From assembly GCA_016867265.1 (NCBI GenBank), contig VGJW01000002.1, positions 124,001 through 188,000 of the forward strand: 64,000 nt of DNA, in the 5' to 3' direction. Made by a program: the position numbers and the translations under genes. Under the pieces are notes generated by a model that did no database searches, was not told the DNA's origin, and saw only the letters and a program-made list of their open reading frames with translations. This document shows, piece after piece, positions 43,915-50,904 of this stretch; the stretch's first letter is position 1, and every line of letters begins with the position of its first letter. The DNA is from Candidatus Tanganyikabacteria bacterium (GTDB lineage: Bacteria > Cyanobacteriota > Sericytochromatia > S15B-MN24 > VGJW01).

Positions 43915-44735
43915 CGGGCAGCCTCCTGTCCCAGGGTCTTCGAGCGTTCGGTGGCGGCTTTGACGGCGAGGCAGAAGGTTGCGCGGACTGCGGCCTCTTC
44001 AAGCACCTGCAAGCCGGCCGCCGTCGTCCCGGCGGGCGTGACGACCTGGTCCTTGAGCTCTGCCGGATGCATGCCGGACGCCTTGACCATGAGGGCAGCC
44101 CCGGCTACCGTCTGGCATACCAGCTCCCGACTGATGCGCCGTGGCAAGCCTTGCTGCACACCGGCGTCGATCAGCGCTTCGATGATGAGCGTCACATAGG
44201 CGGGGCCACTGCCGGACAGGCCTGTCACGGCATCAAAGTAGGCTTCGGGCAACTCGACCGTTTCCCCCACGCTGTCGAAGATGGCACGGGCTGCCTGCTG
44301 GATGGTCTCACCCGCCGCGCTGTTCCACGCCACGGACGTGATGCTTTGGCCGATGGTCGCGCAGGTATTGGGCATGGCCCGGACCAGTGGAGGGAACGTT
44401 CCGGGGAAGAAGGCTGCAAGCTGATCAAGCCGCGCACCCGCCACGATCGACAGGCCCGGCACCCCGTCCGGCCAGTGGGGGGCCAGCTGTTGCATCACCA
44501 CCGGCAGTTGGGCCGGCTTGACCGCCAGCAGGACGGCATCGGCACGCAGGCAGTCGCGGTTGTCCTGGGTCGTGGCGACGCCATAGGTCTGGGCGAGGTG
44601 CGCCAGCCTGCTCGGCAGGGGGTCGGCGACCAGCAAGCGGGCGGGTTCGTGGACGCCACGGGCGACAAGGCCCTTGACGAGGGCCTCGGCCATCGTGCCG
44701 CCACCCACGAAGGCCAGATGCCACGGGCCGTTCAC
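43911..44735 (-). CDS. proC: Pyrroline-5-carboxylate reductase
   Basis: A 274-residue NAD(P)H-dependent enzyme making proline. The start is GTG at 44735 (VNGPWHLAFVGGGTMAEAL), with GGAGG 8 nt upstream; an earlier GTG at 44750 includes the ribosome site and is less likely. The Rossmann motif FVGGGTMAEALV, LLAVKPAQL, VRAMPNTCATIGQS and the C-terminal signature DAVTGLSGSGPAYVTLIIEAL are all present. A -10-like TATGCT lies at 44760-44765. sepF is about 80 nt upstream on the same strand. Confidence 0.95.
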   Translation of the reverse strand: MNGPWHLAFVGGGTMAEALVKGLVARGVHEPARLLVADPLPSRLAHLAQTYGVATTQDNRDCLRADAVLLAVKPAQLPVVMQQLAPHWPDGVPGLSIVAGARLDQLAAFFPGTFPPLVRAMPNTCATIGQSITSVAWNSAAGETIQQAARAIFDSVGETVELPEAYFDAVTGLSGSGPAYVTLIIEALIDAGVQQGLPRRISRELVCQTVAGAALMVKASGMHPAELKDQVVTPAGTTAAGLQVLEEAAVRATFCLAVKAATERSKTLGQEAAR

Positions 44736-44818
44736 GCGTGCTTCCTCCACATAGGGTCAAGCATACACCAGGGCCGGCCGCTCCCTGCTGGGAACCGGCC
44801 GGCCCTGGCGAGACGACG

Positions 44819-45289
44819 TCAGACGGCGTTGTGCACGTAGTGCGGCGGGACCTGCTGGCCCAGGCCGGCCTGCGGTGCCTGGTTCCAGGTCTGCTGGCCG
44901 CGCGGGGCGGCCGCGAGATTCACGTTCGAGGGGACGAAGGTGAAGATGTCCTTGCTGATGCGCTGGCTCTGGCCGTCGAGGGCGACGATGGCACCTGTCA
45001 GCAGGTCGACGAGACGCTGGTGCTGGTCGGCGGGCATCTGATGCAGGTTGATCAGAATCGTGCGACGGTTCTTGATTTCGGCGATCAGGGCAGGAGCCTC
45101 CTCGAAGGAGAGGGGCTCCACGACGAGCATCTCGTGGTCCACCCTACGAGCGAGCGCACGGATGTCGGTCACCTTGGTCGGACCAACGAACTCGCGGGGT
45201 GTGTGGTCGCCTTCCACTTCGACGGGCTTATCATCCTTATCATCCCAACCGAGAATTTCGTAGACGAAGTTCCTGATCTGTTCACCCAT
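44819..45289 (-). CDS. sepF: Cell division protein SepF
   Basis: A 156-residue protein starting MGEQIRNFVYEILGWDDKDD, a membrane-binding amphipathic helix as in other SepF proteins. The core domain reads MLVVEPLSFEEAPALIAEIK, then NRRTILINLHQMP and GAIVALDGQSQRISKDIFTF, the FtsZ-binding and dimerisation fold. The C terminus (PRGQQTWNQAPQAGLGQ) is flexible. SepF polymers tether FtsZ filaments to the membrane. The start lies 8 nt inside the yggS gene. Confidence 0.93.
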   Translation of the reverse strand: MGEQIRNFVYEILGWDDKDDKPVEVEGDHTPREFVGPTKVTDIRALARRVDHEMLVVEPLSFEEAPALIAEIKNRRTILINLHQMPADQHQRLVDLLTGAIVALDGQSQRISKDIFTFVPSNVNLAAAPRGQQTWNQAPQAGLGQQVPPHYVHNAV

Positions 45290-45995
45290 GATGCGCGTCA
45301 GCCTCCTGCTGTGATGTGGGCCGCTGCCCGAAGATGCCACTGCCGATGCGCAGGTGGGTTGCCCCCTCCTGAATCGCCAGTTCGAAATCGCCCGACATGC
45401 CCATCGAGAGGATGGACCCTTCGGGCGCGAGGTGGTCGCGCAGTTCGCGCAAGTCACGGAAGGTCCTGCGGACCTCCGTTTCGGATGCGTCCTGGGACGC
45501 AAGGGTCATGAAGCCATCGAGGGCCACGCCCTCTGTCTCCCGGGCCAGGCGGATGGCGGCCTCGGCCTCCTCGGGAGGCAGGCCGGCCTTTCGCGGGTCG
45601 CGGGCCGTGTTGATCTGGAGGAGCAGGCGTTGCGTCAGGCCCAACTGGGTGGCTCTGCGGCCAATCCGGGTCACCAACTCGGGACTGTCGATGCCGTGCA
45701 GCAGAGCGAACCGACCGACGACCCGGTTGACCTTGTTGCTCTGGAGCGGCCCTATCAGGTGCCACTCGGGAACGCTGTCCCCGAGGACCTCCTGCTTGAG
45801 GCAAGCTTCCTGCACCCTGTTCTCCCCGAAGCTGCGGATACCGCAGTACAAAGCCTCGCGTATCCTGTCGACGTCAACGCCCTTCGTTACGGCCACGATC
45901 GTGAGCGCTCCGGGATCACGACCAGCTTCTGCGGCCGCACGGGCTATCCGGGCACGGAGGTGCCCGGTGGCTGTGGCCACCGCAGTCGAGGTCAT
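45282..45995 (-). CDS. YggS-family PLP homeostasis protein
   Basis: A 237-residue protein of the PLPBP family, related to the N domain of alanine racemase. The PLP lysine is Lys38 in IVAVTKGVDVDRI. FGENRVQEACLKQE, WHLIGPLQSNKV, GLPPEEAE and the phosphate-binding SMGMSGDFELAIQEGATHLRIG follow the family order. It has no enzyme activity but buffers pyridoxal phosphate and affects amino-acid metabolism. It is the first gene of the sepF-proC-yggT cluster, the arrangement also seen as ylmE-ylmF-ylmG. Confidence 0.94.
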   Translation of the reverse strand: MTSTAVATATGHLRARIARAAAEAGRDPGALTIVAVTKGVDVDRIREALYCGIRSFGENRVQEACLKQEVLGDSVPEWHLIGPLQSNKVNRVVGRFALLHGIDSPELVTRIGRRATQLGLTQRLLLQINTARDPRKAGLPPEEAEAAIRLARETEGVALDGFMTLASQDASETEVRRTFRDLRELRDHLAPEGSILSMGMSGDFELAIQEGATHLRIGSGIFGQRPTSQQEADAHHG

Positions 45996-46150
45996 GAAGG
46001 AGGCTCGGCGGCCGTGGGTCGGGAACGCCGGACTGACTGGAGGTTACCTGCCCGTGTCTCTTCTGCTCGGTGGTTTGCGTCACTCCGGGCAGGTCGGCCG
46101 AGGAAATTTGTCAACGACGGTCTAAGGGCTCCGAAGGCACCGGTGCGACG

Positions 46151-46405
46151 ATGCCTCCTTGGAGGGCACGCGCCGTGGAGCTCGGCTTCCTGTTGCGTTT
46201 GGTCCGGGCCGTCCTGCCTGGCGGTGCGATGGTCCTTGCGGCCACCGCCTGTGGGGTAGGCGTGCCGTCCGGGGGCGGGCTGGACGGCGTCCGGGGCGGG
46301 GCCTTCGGGTCCCGTCCCGGGGATCGCTGGACCTTGGCCGGGCAGTGGGTATCGGCCGACTTCGGCGAGCCCTGCCGCCGTGGTGCCGTTGGCTGGAACC
46401 TCTAG
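46151..46405 (+). pseudogene. N-terminal signal/propeptide fragment of the following subtilase, ended by in-frame TAG
   Basis: MPPWRARAVELGFLLRLVRA, then LPGGAMVLAATAC, reads as a lipoprotein or export signal. About 40 further residues (WTLAGQWVSADFGEP) run up to TAG at 46403-46405. The next codon is the ATG of the subtilase gene in the same frame, so one nonsense codon splits a single gene. No ribosome site precedes that ATG. Confidence 0.55.
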
Positions 46406-47143
46406 ATGCGCGGCATGTTCGAGGCAGAGTGCGCAGCGACTAGCAGATTCAAGGGGCCTGTCGTCATTGGCGTTCTTGATACTGGGGTCGATGCCCGACA
46501 CCATTCTCTGGCCGGGGTGCTGGCCTCCGGACTCGACTTCGTCGGTGAGGACGACCGCATCGCCCGAGCGGTCGATGCCGCGCGGAAATGGCAGGGTTCG
46601 GCCGGTGAGCGAGTGCGTATCCTCAACCTTTCCATCGGTGGTCGCACGCTTTCGGAGCGCCTGGGTGGCGCGCTCAGGGCGGCGCATGCCGCGGGCATCA
46701 CCATCGTGGCCGCGTTTGGCAATCGCGGGCGGGGCCTCGACTTCCCGGCCTGCCTCCCCGAGGTGTTGGCCGTCGGTGCCACCACGGCGGACGAGGGCCT
46801 TGCTGCCTGCTCCAACCGTGGCCCGGGCTTGGCCTTCGTGGCGCCTGGCGGCGACGTCAACGTGCCCGTCTGGTCGGCCTGGCCGATTCACGTCGGGGCG
46901 TCGGACCTGGGCGTGGCGCAACCCCAGACCCGCGATGGCGGCATGATGGGCACATCGATGGCCGCTCCGCATGTCGCGGGTTTGGCCGCACGCCTGCTCG
47001 CCCGCCGGCCGGATCTGGGGCAGGCCGAGCTCAGGCGCGAGTTGGGGCGCTATCTCGTCGATTTGGGGCCGCCCGGACCTGATGCGTGGTTCGGGGCCGG
47101 ATTGCCACTCTGGAGCCATGTCCCGGCTGACGGAAGGCGCTAG
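46406..47143 (+). CDS. Subtilase (S8) domain lacking the catalytic histidine segment
   Basis: A 245-residue protease-like domain. The Asp motif (VVIGVLDTGVD), the substrate groove (RILNLSIGG), the oxyanion Asn (VAAFGNRGRG) and the Ser motif (MMGTSMAAPHVAGLAA) are present. The stretch between LDFVGEDD and the NLSIG strand is only about 30 residues, and the GHGTHVAG segment with the catalytic His is missing. The protein therefore cannot have a normal triad. Its export signal lies upstream behind an in-frame TAG. An internal deletion plus a nonsense mutation is the simplest account, making this a decaying gene. Confidence 0.6.
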   Translation: MRGMFEAECAATSRFKGPVVIGVLDTGVDARHHSLAGVLASGLDFVGEDDRIARAVDAARKWQGSAGERVRILNLSIGGRTLSERLGGALRAAHAAGITIVAAFGNRGRGLDFPACLPEVLAVGATTADEGLAACSNRGPGLAFVAPGGDVNVPVWSAWPIHVGASDLGVAQPQTRDGGMMGTSMAAPHVAGLAARLLARRPDLGQAELRRELGRYLVDLGPPGPDAWFGAGLPLWSHVPADGRR

Positions 47144-47188
47144 AATAGATTATGCTCTGGCCTGCCGATCAACGCTGACGGTCCGACG

Positions 47189-49018
47189 ATGTCCGACCCA
47201 ACGCGCACGGCCAGGCAGGCTTCCGGCCCCCCGAATGCCAACCAGCGTCGGGCCGAGATTGCCTCGACGCTGGCCCGCTATGGCTGGGACGTGCTCCTTC
47301 TGCGCCTGTCCCTGCTCGAGGTGTTGCCGGCAGGCTTGCGTCAGCAGATTCAGATGTCGTCCTTTTTGGTGCGTCGCCAGCGGGAAGAAGACGAGGGCGA
47401 GGGCGAGCCCGAGCATGACCCTACGCTGCCCCTGCCCTCGGTCCTGCGGCAGATCCTGATCGAACTCGGGCCCACCTACGTCAAGCTTGGTCAGGTCCTC
47501 TCGACACGGGCCGACCTGCTGCCCCAGCCCTACATCGACGAGTTGTCCAAGCTCCAGGAGCAGGTGCCACCTGCACCTTGGCGCGAGATCGAGCAGGTCA
47601 TCATCGAGGAGTGGATGGCGCTGCATCCCGATGGACCGAAACCTCGGACCGTCCATGACATCTTCCCGACATTTGATACGACACCCATCGCGTGTGGCTC
47701 GCTGGGGCAGGTCTATCGCGCCACCGTGACCGAGCAAGGGCGCCTGCTGCCTGTGATCGTCAAGGTCCAGCGTCCCGGCATCGACGTGATGGTCGAGGCC
47801 GACATGGCCGTGCTTCAGGATTTCGCCCGGTTGATCGCCGCGCGGACGCGGTGGGGCCAGTGGAATGATGTCGAGGGTCTTGCCGCCGAGTTCGCCGCCG
47901 TGCTGATGGCCGAGTTGGACTTCACCAAGGAGGCGGCCAATACCGAGGAGATCGGCCGAAACCTGGCCGAGACCGGCGAAGATGTCCGGACGCCGCGTAT
48001 CATCCACGCCTATACTTCCCGCCGCCTGCAGGCTCAGGAGTTCCTTACGGGAGCCAAGGTCTCTGTCCTCTTCCCTCGGGCGGACGGTGCGCCTGCCGAC
48101 GTGGCGATGCCCCTCGATCAGCGGCGTCGGCTGGCGTCCCTGATCACGACGTGCTTCCTGCGGCAGATCTTCGTCGATGGTCTCTTCCATGCGGATCCCC
48201 ATCCCGGCAACGTGATGTTCGCCGACCGGGGTGCGGGGCGTCTGTCGGGCCTGCTCCTGATTGACTTCGGCATGGTCGGCCGTACCGACCCGCGGTCGCG
48301 CGAGATCCTTGTGGACTTCTTCCTCGCGATGATCCAGTTCGATGCGGCGCGCGCCACGGATCGGATCTTGGAGTACGGCCATCCCCAGGGTCGCGTCGAT
48401 CGGCAGGCGCTCACGGTGTCGCTGGACCACCTGTTGCGCGAGTTCCTCGGGCGGCCGTCGGCCGAGGTGCAGATGGGCAAGCTCATGCAGCGGGTGCTCG
48501 AACTGATGGGTCGCTACCGAGTCCGGATGCCGACCAGTTTCCTGCTGATCAGCCGCGTGCTCGTGACGCTCGAGGGCATATGCCGTCAGCTGGATCCAGA
48601 CTACATGCTGGTCAAGGTTGCCGAGCCGTTCATCCGGGGCATCGTCCGCGGCCAGTTCACCGGCCTGCTCAAGGGGCCCGAGTTCATGCGCTTCGCGCTG
48701 GACGTGCGCAATGTCCTCGTGCGCAGTCCGCGGCGCCTCGATGATCTGCTGGCTCAGCTCAACTCCGGCCAGATCCGCATCGAGACGGATGTCCGGGACA
48801 TGCGTCGCTTCGAGCGGACGCTCACGGGCATCGGCAATCGCCTGACCATGGCCTGGCTCGTGGCCGGCCTCCTGATTGCCGGGGCCGGCCTTGCAGGGCT
48901 TGAACACGGTCCCCGCATCCTTGGCCTGCCTGCCTTGTCCTTCGTGACATTCGGGGCTGCAGGGGTACTGGGAACATGGCTACTCGTGCTGCTGTCGCGC
49001 AGCAGTGCCCCGAAGTGA
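47189..49018 (+). CDS. ABC1/UbiB-family atypical kinase
   Basis: A 609-residue protein of the length seen in cyanobacterial ABC1 proteins. KLGQVLSTRADLLP is the KxGQ motif that blocks the active site. CGSLGQVYRA is the Ala/Gly-rich nucleotide loop, VKVQRPG holds the kinase Lys, and HADPHPGNVMF and LIDFGMVGR are the catalytic and metal loops. Two C-terminal hydrophobic helices (MAWLVAGLLIAGAGLAGL and a second before SSAPK) anchor it in the membrane. Members support quinone or isoprenoid-lipid metabolism through ATPase activity. The hydrolase gene starts 6 nt after its stop. Confidence 0.88.
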   Translation: MSDPTRTARQASGPPNANQRRAEIASTLARYGWDVLLLRLSLLEVLPAGLRQQIQMSSFLVRRQREEDEGEGEPEHDPTLPLPSVLRQILIELGPTYVKLGQVLSTRADLLPQPYIDELSKLQEQVPPAPWREIEQVIIEEWMALHPDGPKPRTVHDIFPTFDTTPIACGSLGQVYRATVTEQGRLLPVIVKVQRPGIDVMVEADMAVLQDFARLIAARTRWGQWNDVEGLAAEFAAVLMAELDFTKEAANTEEIGRNLAETGEDVRTPRIIHAYTSRRLQAQEFLTGAKVSVLFPRADGAPADVAMPLDQRRRLASLITTCFLRQIFVDGLFHADPHPGNVMFADRGAGRLSGLLLIDFGMVGRTDPRSREILVDFFLAMIQFDAARATDRILEYGHPQGRVDRQALTVSLDHLLREFLGRPSAEVQMGKLMQRVLELMGRYRVRMPTSFLLISRVLVTLEGICRQLDPDYMLVKVAEPFIRGIVRGQFTGLLKGPEFMRFALDVRNVLVRSPRRLDDLLAQLNSGQIRIETDVRDMRRFERTLTGIGNRLTMAWLVAGLLIAGAGLAGLEHGPRILGLPALSFVTFGAAGVLGTWLLVLLSRSSAPK

Positions 49019-49023
49019 AACCC

Positions 49024-49932
49024 ATGCAAGCGCTCTTTCCCGACCTGTCGAGTCGTCCCCTTGCCGTTGCCGGCGAACCTATCCTGTCGGCGGCCTATCA
49101 TCGTCCTCGAGGAGATGGTCCCTTCCCTGGTGTCGTCCTGGTGCACGGGCTGCTGTCGGCCAAGGAAGAGTATGCCGACCTCGGCCACGCCTTTGCCCAG
49201 CGGGGCGTTGCGGCCCTTTCCTTTGATTTCCGGGGCCATGGGGCTTCGGCGGGTACACGCAGCCTGGTGGTCGGGGACCAGCAGCTGGATGACCTCGATC
49301 GGGCTCTGGGCCTCATCGAGACGCAGGGAGACGTCGATCCGGGACGCCTGATGCTCGTCGGCCATAGCCTCGGAACGGTATCGGTGCTTCGCATGCTTGC
49401 TGCGCATCCGGGGCGCTTTGCCGGTGCCATCCTGCTGGCGCCTCCCTCGGTGCCCGCGAAGACCCAGTCCCCGCCCATGCGCGCCATCTACCGCACGGCC
49501 TACCAAGCGGCCAAGGTCGTTCATGACTGGTCAGGCCAGCATGTGCATGTCCCCTATCCCTACAGCTACCGGGACTTGTTCACCGATCCTTCGGCACGAC
49601 GCCGCGCCGAGGCGCTGGGTTTCCTCCAGCGGACGCTCAGCCTGATGGGGTATCCGTACCTGTTCGAGGAGATCGACAATCCCTCCGTGGCACGCAAGGT
49701 CCGCGTGCCGACGCTGGTGGTGGCGGCCAGCGAGGACAGGGTCATTGCCAATGGCCATAGTCGTGAGGTCTATGACGCCTTGGCCAGCGAGGACAAGGAG
49801 TGGGTGCGCGTCGTGGGTGCCGGCCACAGCATGATGGCGGACCGGGGCCATGAGGAGTTGACGGCGCTGCTGGTGTCGTGGGCCGCTGAGCGGCTCGGGC
49901 TCGGGGCTTCCGGCGAGCGCACGCCGGCTTGA
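49024..49932 (+). CDS. Alpha/beta hydrolase (serine aminopeptidase/lipase-like)
   Basis: A 302-residue cytosolic hydrolase starting MQALFPDLSSRPLAV. GVVLVHGLLSAKEEY forms the oxyanion region. FDFRGHGASAG is a family landmark, LVGHSLGTVSVLRML is the nucleophile elbow, ASEDRVI supplies the acid and GAGHSMMADRG the histidine. The triad is thus complete. It resembles the serine-aminopeptidase S33/monoglyceride-lipase-like group. It is close behind ubiB and overlaps the acylphosphatase-like gene, forming a five-gene run, but the substrate is unknown. Confidence 0.83.
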   Translation: MQALFPDLSSRPLAVAGEPILSAAYHRPRGDGPFPGVVLVHGLLSAKEEYADLGHAFAQRGVAALSFDFRGHGASAGTRSLVVGDQQLDDLDRALGLIETQGDVDPGRLMLVGHSLGTVSVLRMLAAHPGRFAGAILLAPPSVPAKTQSPPMRAIYRTAYQAAKVVHDWSGQHVHVPYPYSYRDLFTDPSARRRAEALGFLQRTLSLMGYPYLFEEIDNPSVARKVRVPTLVVAASEDRVIANGHSREVYDALASEDKEWVRVVGAGHSMMADRGHEELTALLVSWAAERLGLGASGERTPA

Positions 49933-50210
49933 TGGCGGATCGTCGCTTGCATGTCCGCGTCGACGGTGAAGTCGGACGTGCCTGGGCGGCTCCGGCGTTG
50001 CGGGATCAGGCTCTGCGCCTGGGGGTCAGGGGCTGGGCGCGTCGGTTGTCGGACACGCGTTTCGAGTGCGTCGCGGAGGGGGCACCTGAGGCGTTGGAGG
50101 CTTTGCTCGCCTGGTGTCGTGGCGGTCCGCCCATGGCGACGGTGACGTCGGTCGACGCCCGGTGGTTTGACGCGACGGGGGATTTCAGGAGGTTCGACGT
50201 CCGCTCATGA
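49932..50210 (+). CDS. Acylphosphatase-fold protein lacking catalytic Arg and Asn
   Basis: A 92-residue protein that aligns along its length with acylphosphatase (RLHVRVDGEVG, LGVRGWARRLSDTRFE, ECVAEGAPEALEALLAWCRGGPP). In active enzymes the GVGFR loop supplies the phosphate-binding Arg and the RN-PDG turn the Asn. Here these read RAWAAPALR, with Ala in the Arg position, and ARRLSDT, with Arg for Asn. The fold is retained but not the chemistry. The ATG overlaps the hydrolase stop, and the next gene overlaps its own stop, so translation is coupled. Confidence 0.75.
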   Translation: MADRRLHVRVDGEVGRAWAAPALRDQALRLGVRGWARRLSDTRFECVAEGAPEALEALLAWCRGGPPMATVTSVDARWFDATGDFRRFDVRS

Positions 50211-50641
50211 AGGCTGCACCATCCGGCATGGTCGTCCAGACCATCCTGTTCCAGAATGTCGTCACCGATCCGAGGACGCAGGTCCAAGCCTTCGTCAATC
50301 CTGTCCAAGGCTACCTTGCCGAGTCCTTTCCGATGGCTTGCGGCCTGGTGGCGCTTACGGCGATCTCCGGTGCCCCTCGCGGTGCCGTCGCGTTGATTCA
50401 CCGCATTCTCGTGGATGGCCAGGAGGTCTCTGTGCATCAGCACCAACCGGCGGCTGTTACGGTCGCGGGCATGGGGCTCTCGTTCCGCCTCGAATTGCAG
50501 GAACTGCAGATTGCCCAACCGTGTGTCCTCACGATCCAGGCCGAGGTGCCCGGAGGCCCTCGGGGTGCGGATGTCTCACTCGTGGTGGCGGCTCAGGAGG
50601 TACTCCGTACGGGCAGGCCTGGCGGGGGATGGAAGGCGTGA
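50207..50641 (+). CDS. Hypothetical beta-rich protein
   Basis: A 144-residue protein (TILFQNVVTDPRTQVQAFVN, then PMACGLVALTAISGAPRGAV and LTIQAEVPGGPRG). Strands alternate throughout, suggesting a single beta-sandwich. The layout recalls the DUF6941 type of small bacterial beta proteins, but I would not press this. No signal peptide is present. It overlaps the acylphosphatase-like gene (ATGA) and the ferredoxin gene (GTGA) and is probably translated with both. Confidence 0.5.
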   Translation: MKAAPSGMVVQTILFQNVVTDPRTQVQAFVNPVQGYLAESFPMACGLVALTAISGAPRGAVALIHRILVDGQEVSVHQHQPAAVTVAGMGLSFRLELQELQIAQPCVLTIQAEVPGGPRGADVSLVVAAQEVLRTGRPGGGWKA

Positions 50642-50862
50642 CGTCTGAGGCACCCGGCGGGGAGCCGATTGCCGCCGTCACCGTGAATGCCCGGACGTGC
50701 ATCGGTTGCGGCCGTTGCGTCGGAACCGTCCCCGAGGTTTTCCGGATGCGCAAGGGCAAGAGCCAAGTGCGCGAGGGTCCGGACCTTGCGCAAGCCGACG
50801 CCATTCTGCAGGCCGAGCGTCAGTGCCCCAGCAAGTCGATCCGGACAAGCAAGACCCCCTGA
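50638..50862 (+). CDS. Single-cluster [4Fe-4S] ferredoxin
   Basis: A 74-residue protein. The N-terminal 20 residues are a linker. The cluster ligands are CIGCGRC (positions typical of mono-cluster ferredoxins) and the distal QCPSKSI cysteine. VPEVFRMRKGKSQV is the usual sequence between them. It shuttles single electrons at low potential. The GTG overlaps the previous stop as GTGA; an ATG at 50629 is an alternative. Neighbouring nrdJ is convergent, so co-function with it is not implied. Confidence 0.83.
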   Translation: MTSEAPGGEPIAAVTVNARTCIGCGRCVGTVPEVFRMRKGKSQVREGPDLAQADAILQAERQCPSKSIRTSKTP

Positions 50863-50890
50863 AGCCGGTGGGCTCCAAGGGGTCTTGCTT
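50847..50890. terminator. Bidirectional terminator between the ferredoxin gene and nrdJ
   Basis: A perfect 12-bp inverted repeat (AAGCAAGACCCC at 50847-50858 and its complement at 50879-50890) surrounds a 20-nt loop that itself has a small AGCC/GGCT stem. The ferredoxin stop codon lies in the loop. Both flanking genes converge on it. Confidence 0.65.
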
Positions 50891-50904
50891 GATGCGTCAG
50901 GTCC

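Noticed and set aside
46403-46405. TAG as a recoded sense codon
   Set aside because: Only one instance, no downstream recoding element, and the same gene has lost its catalytic-His block. Gene decay is simpler.
49929-49931. TTG start for the acylphosphatase-like gene
   Set aside because: The ATG at 49932 overlaps the hydrolase stop in the usual coupled manner and gives the family's N terminus.
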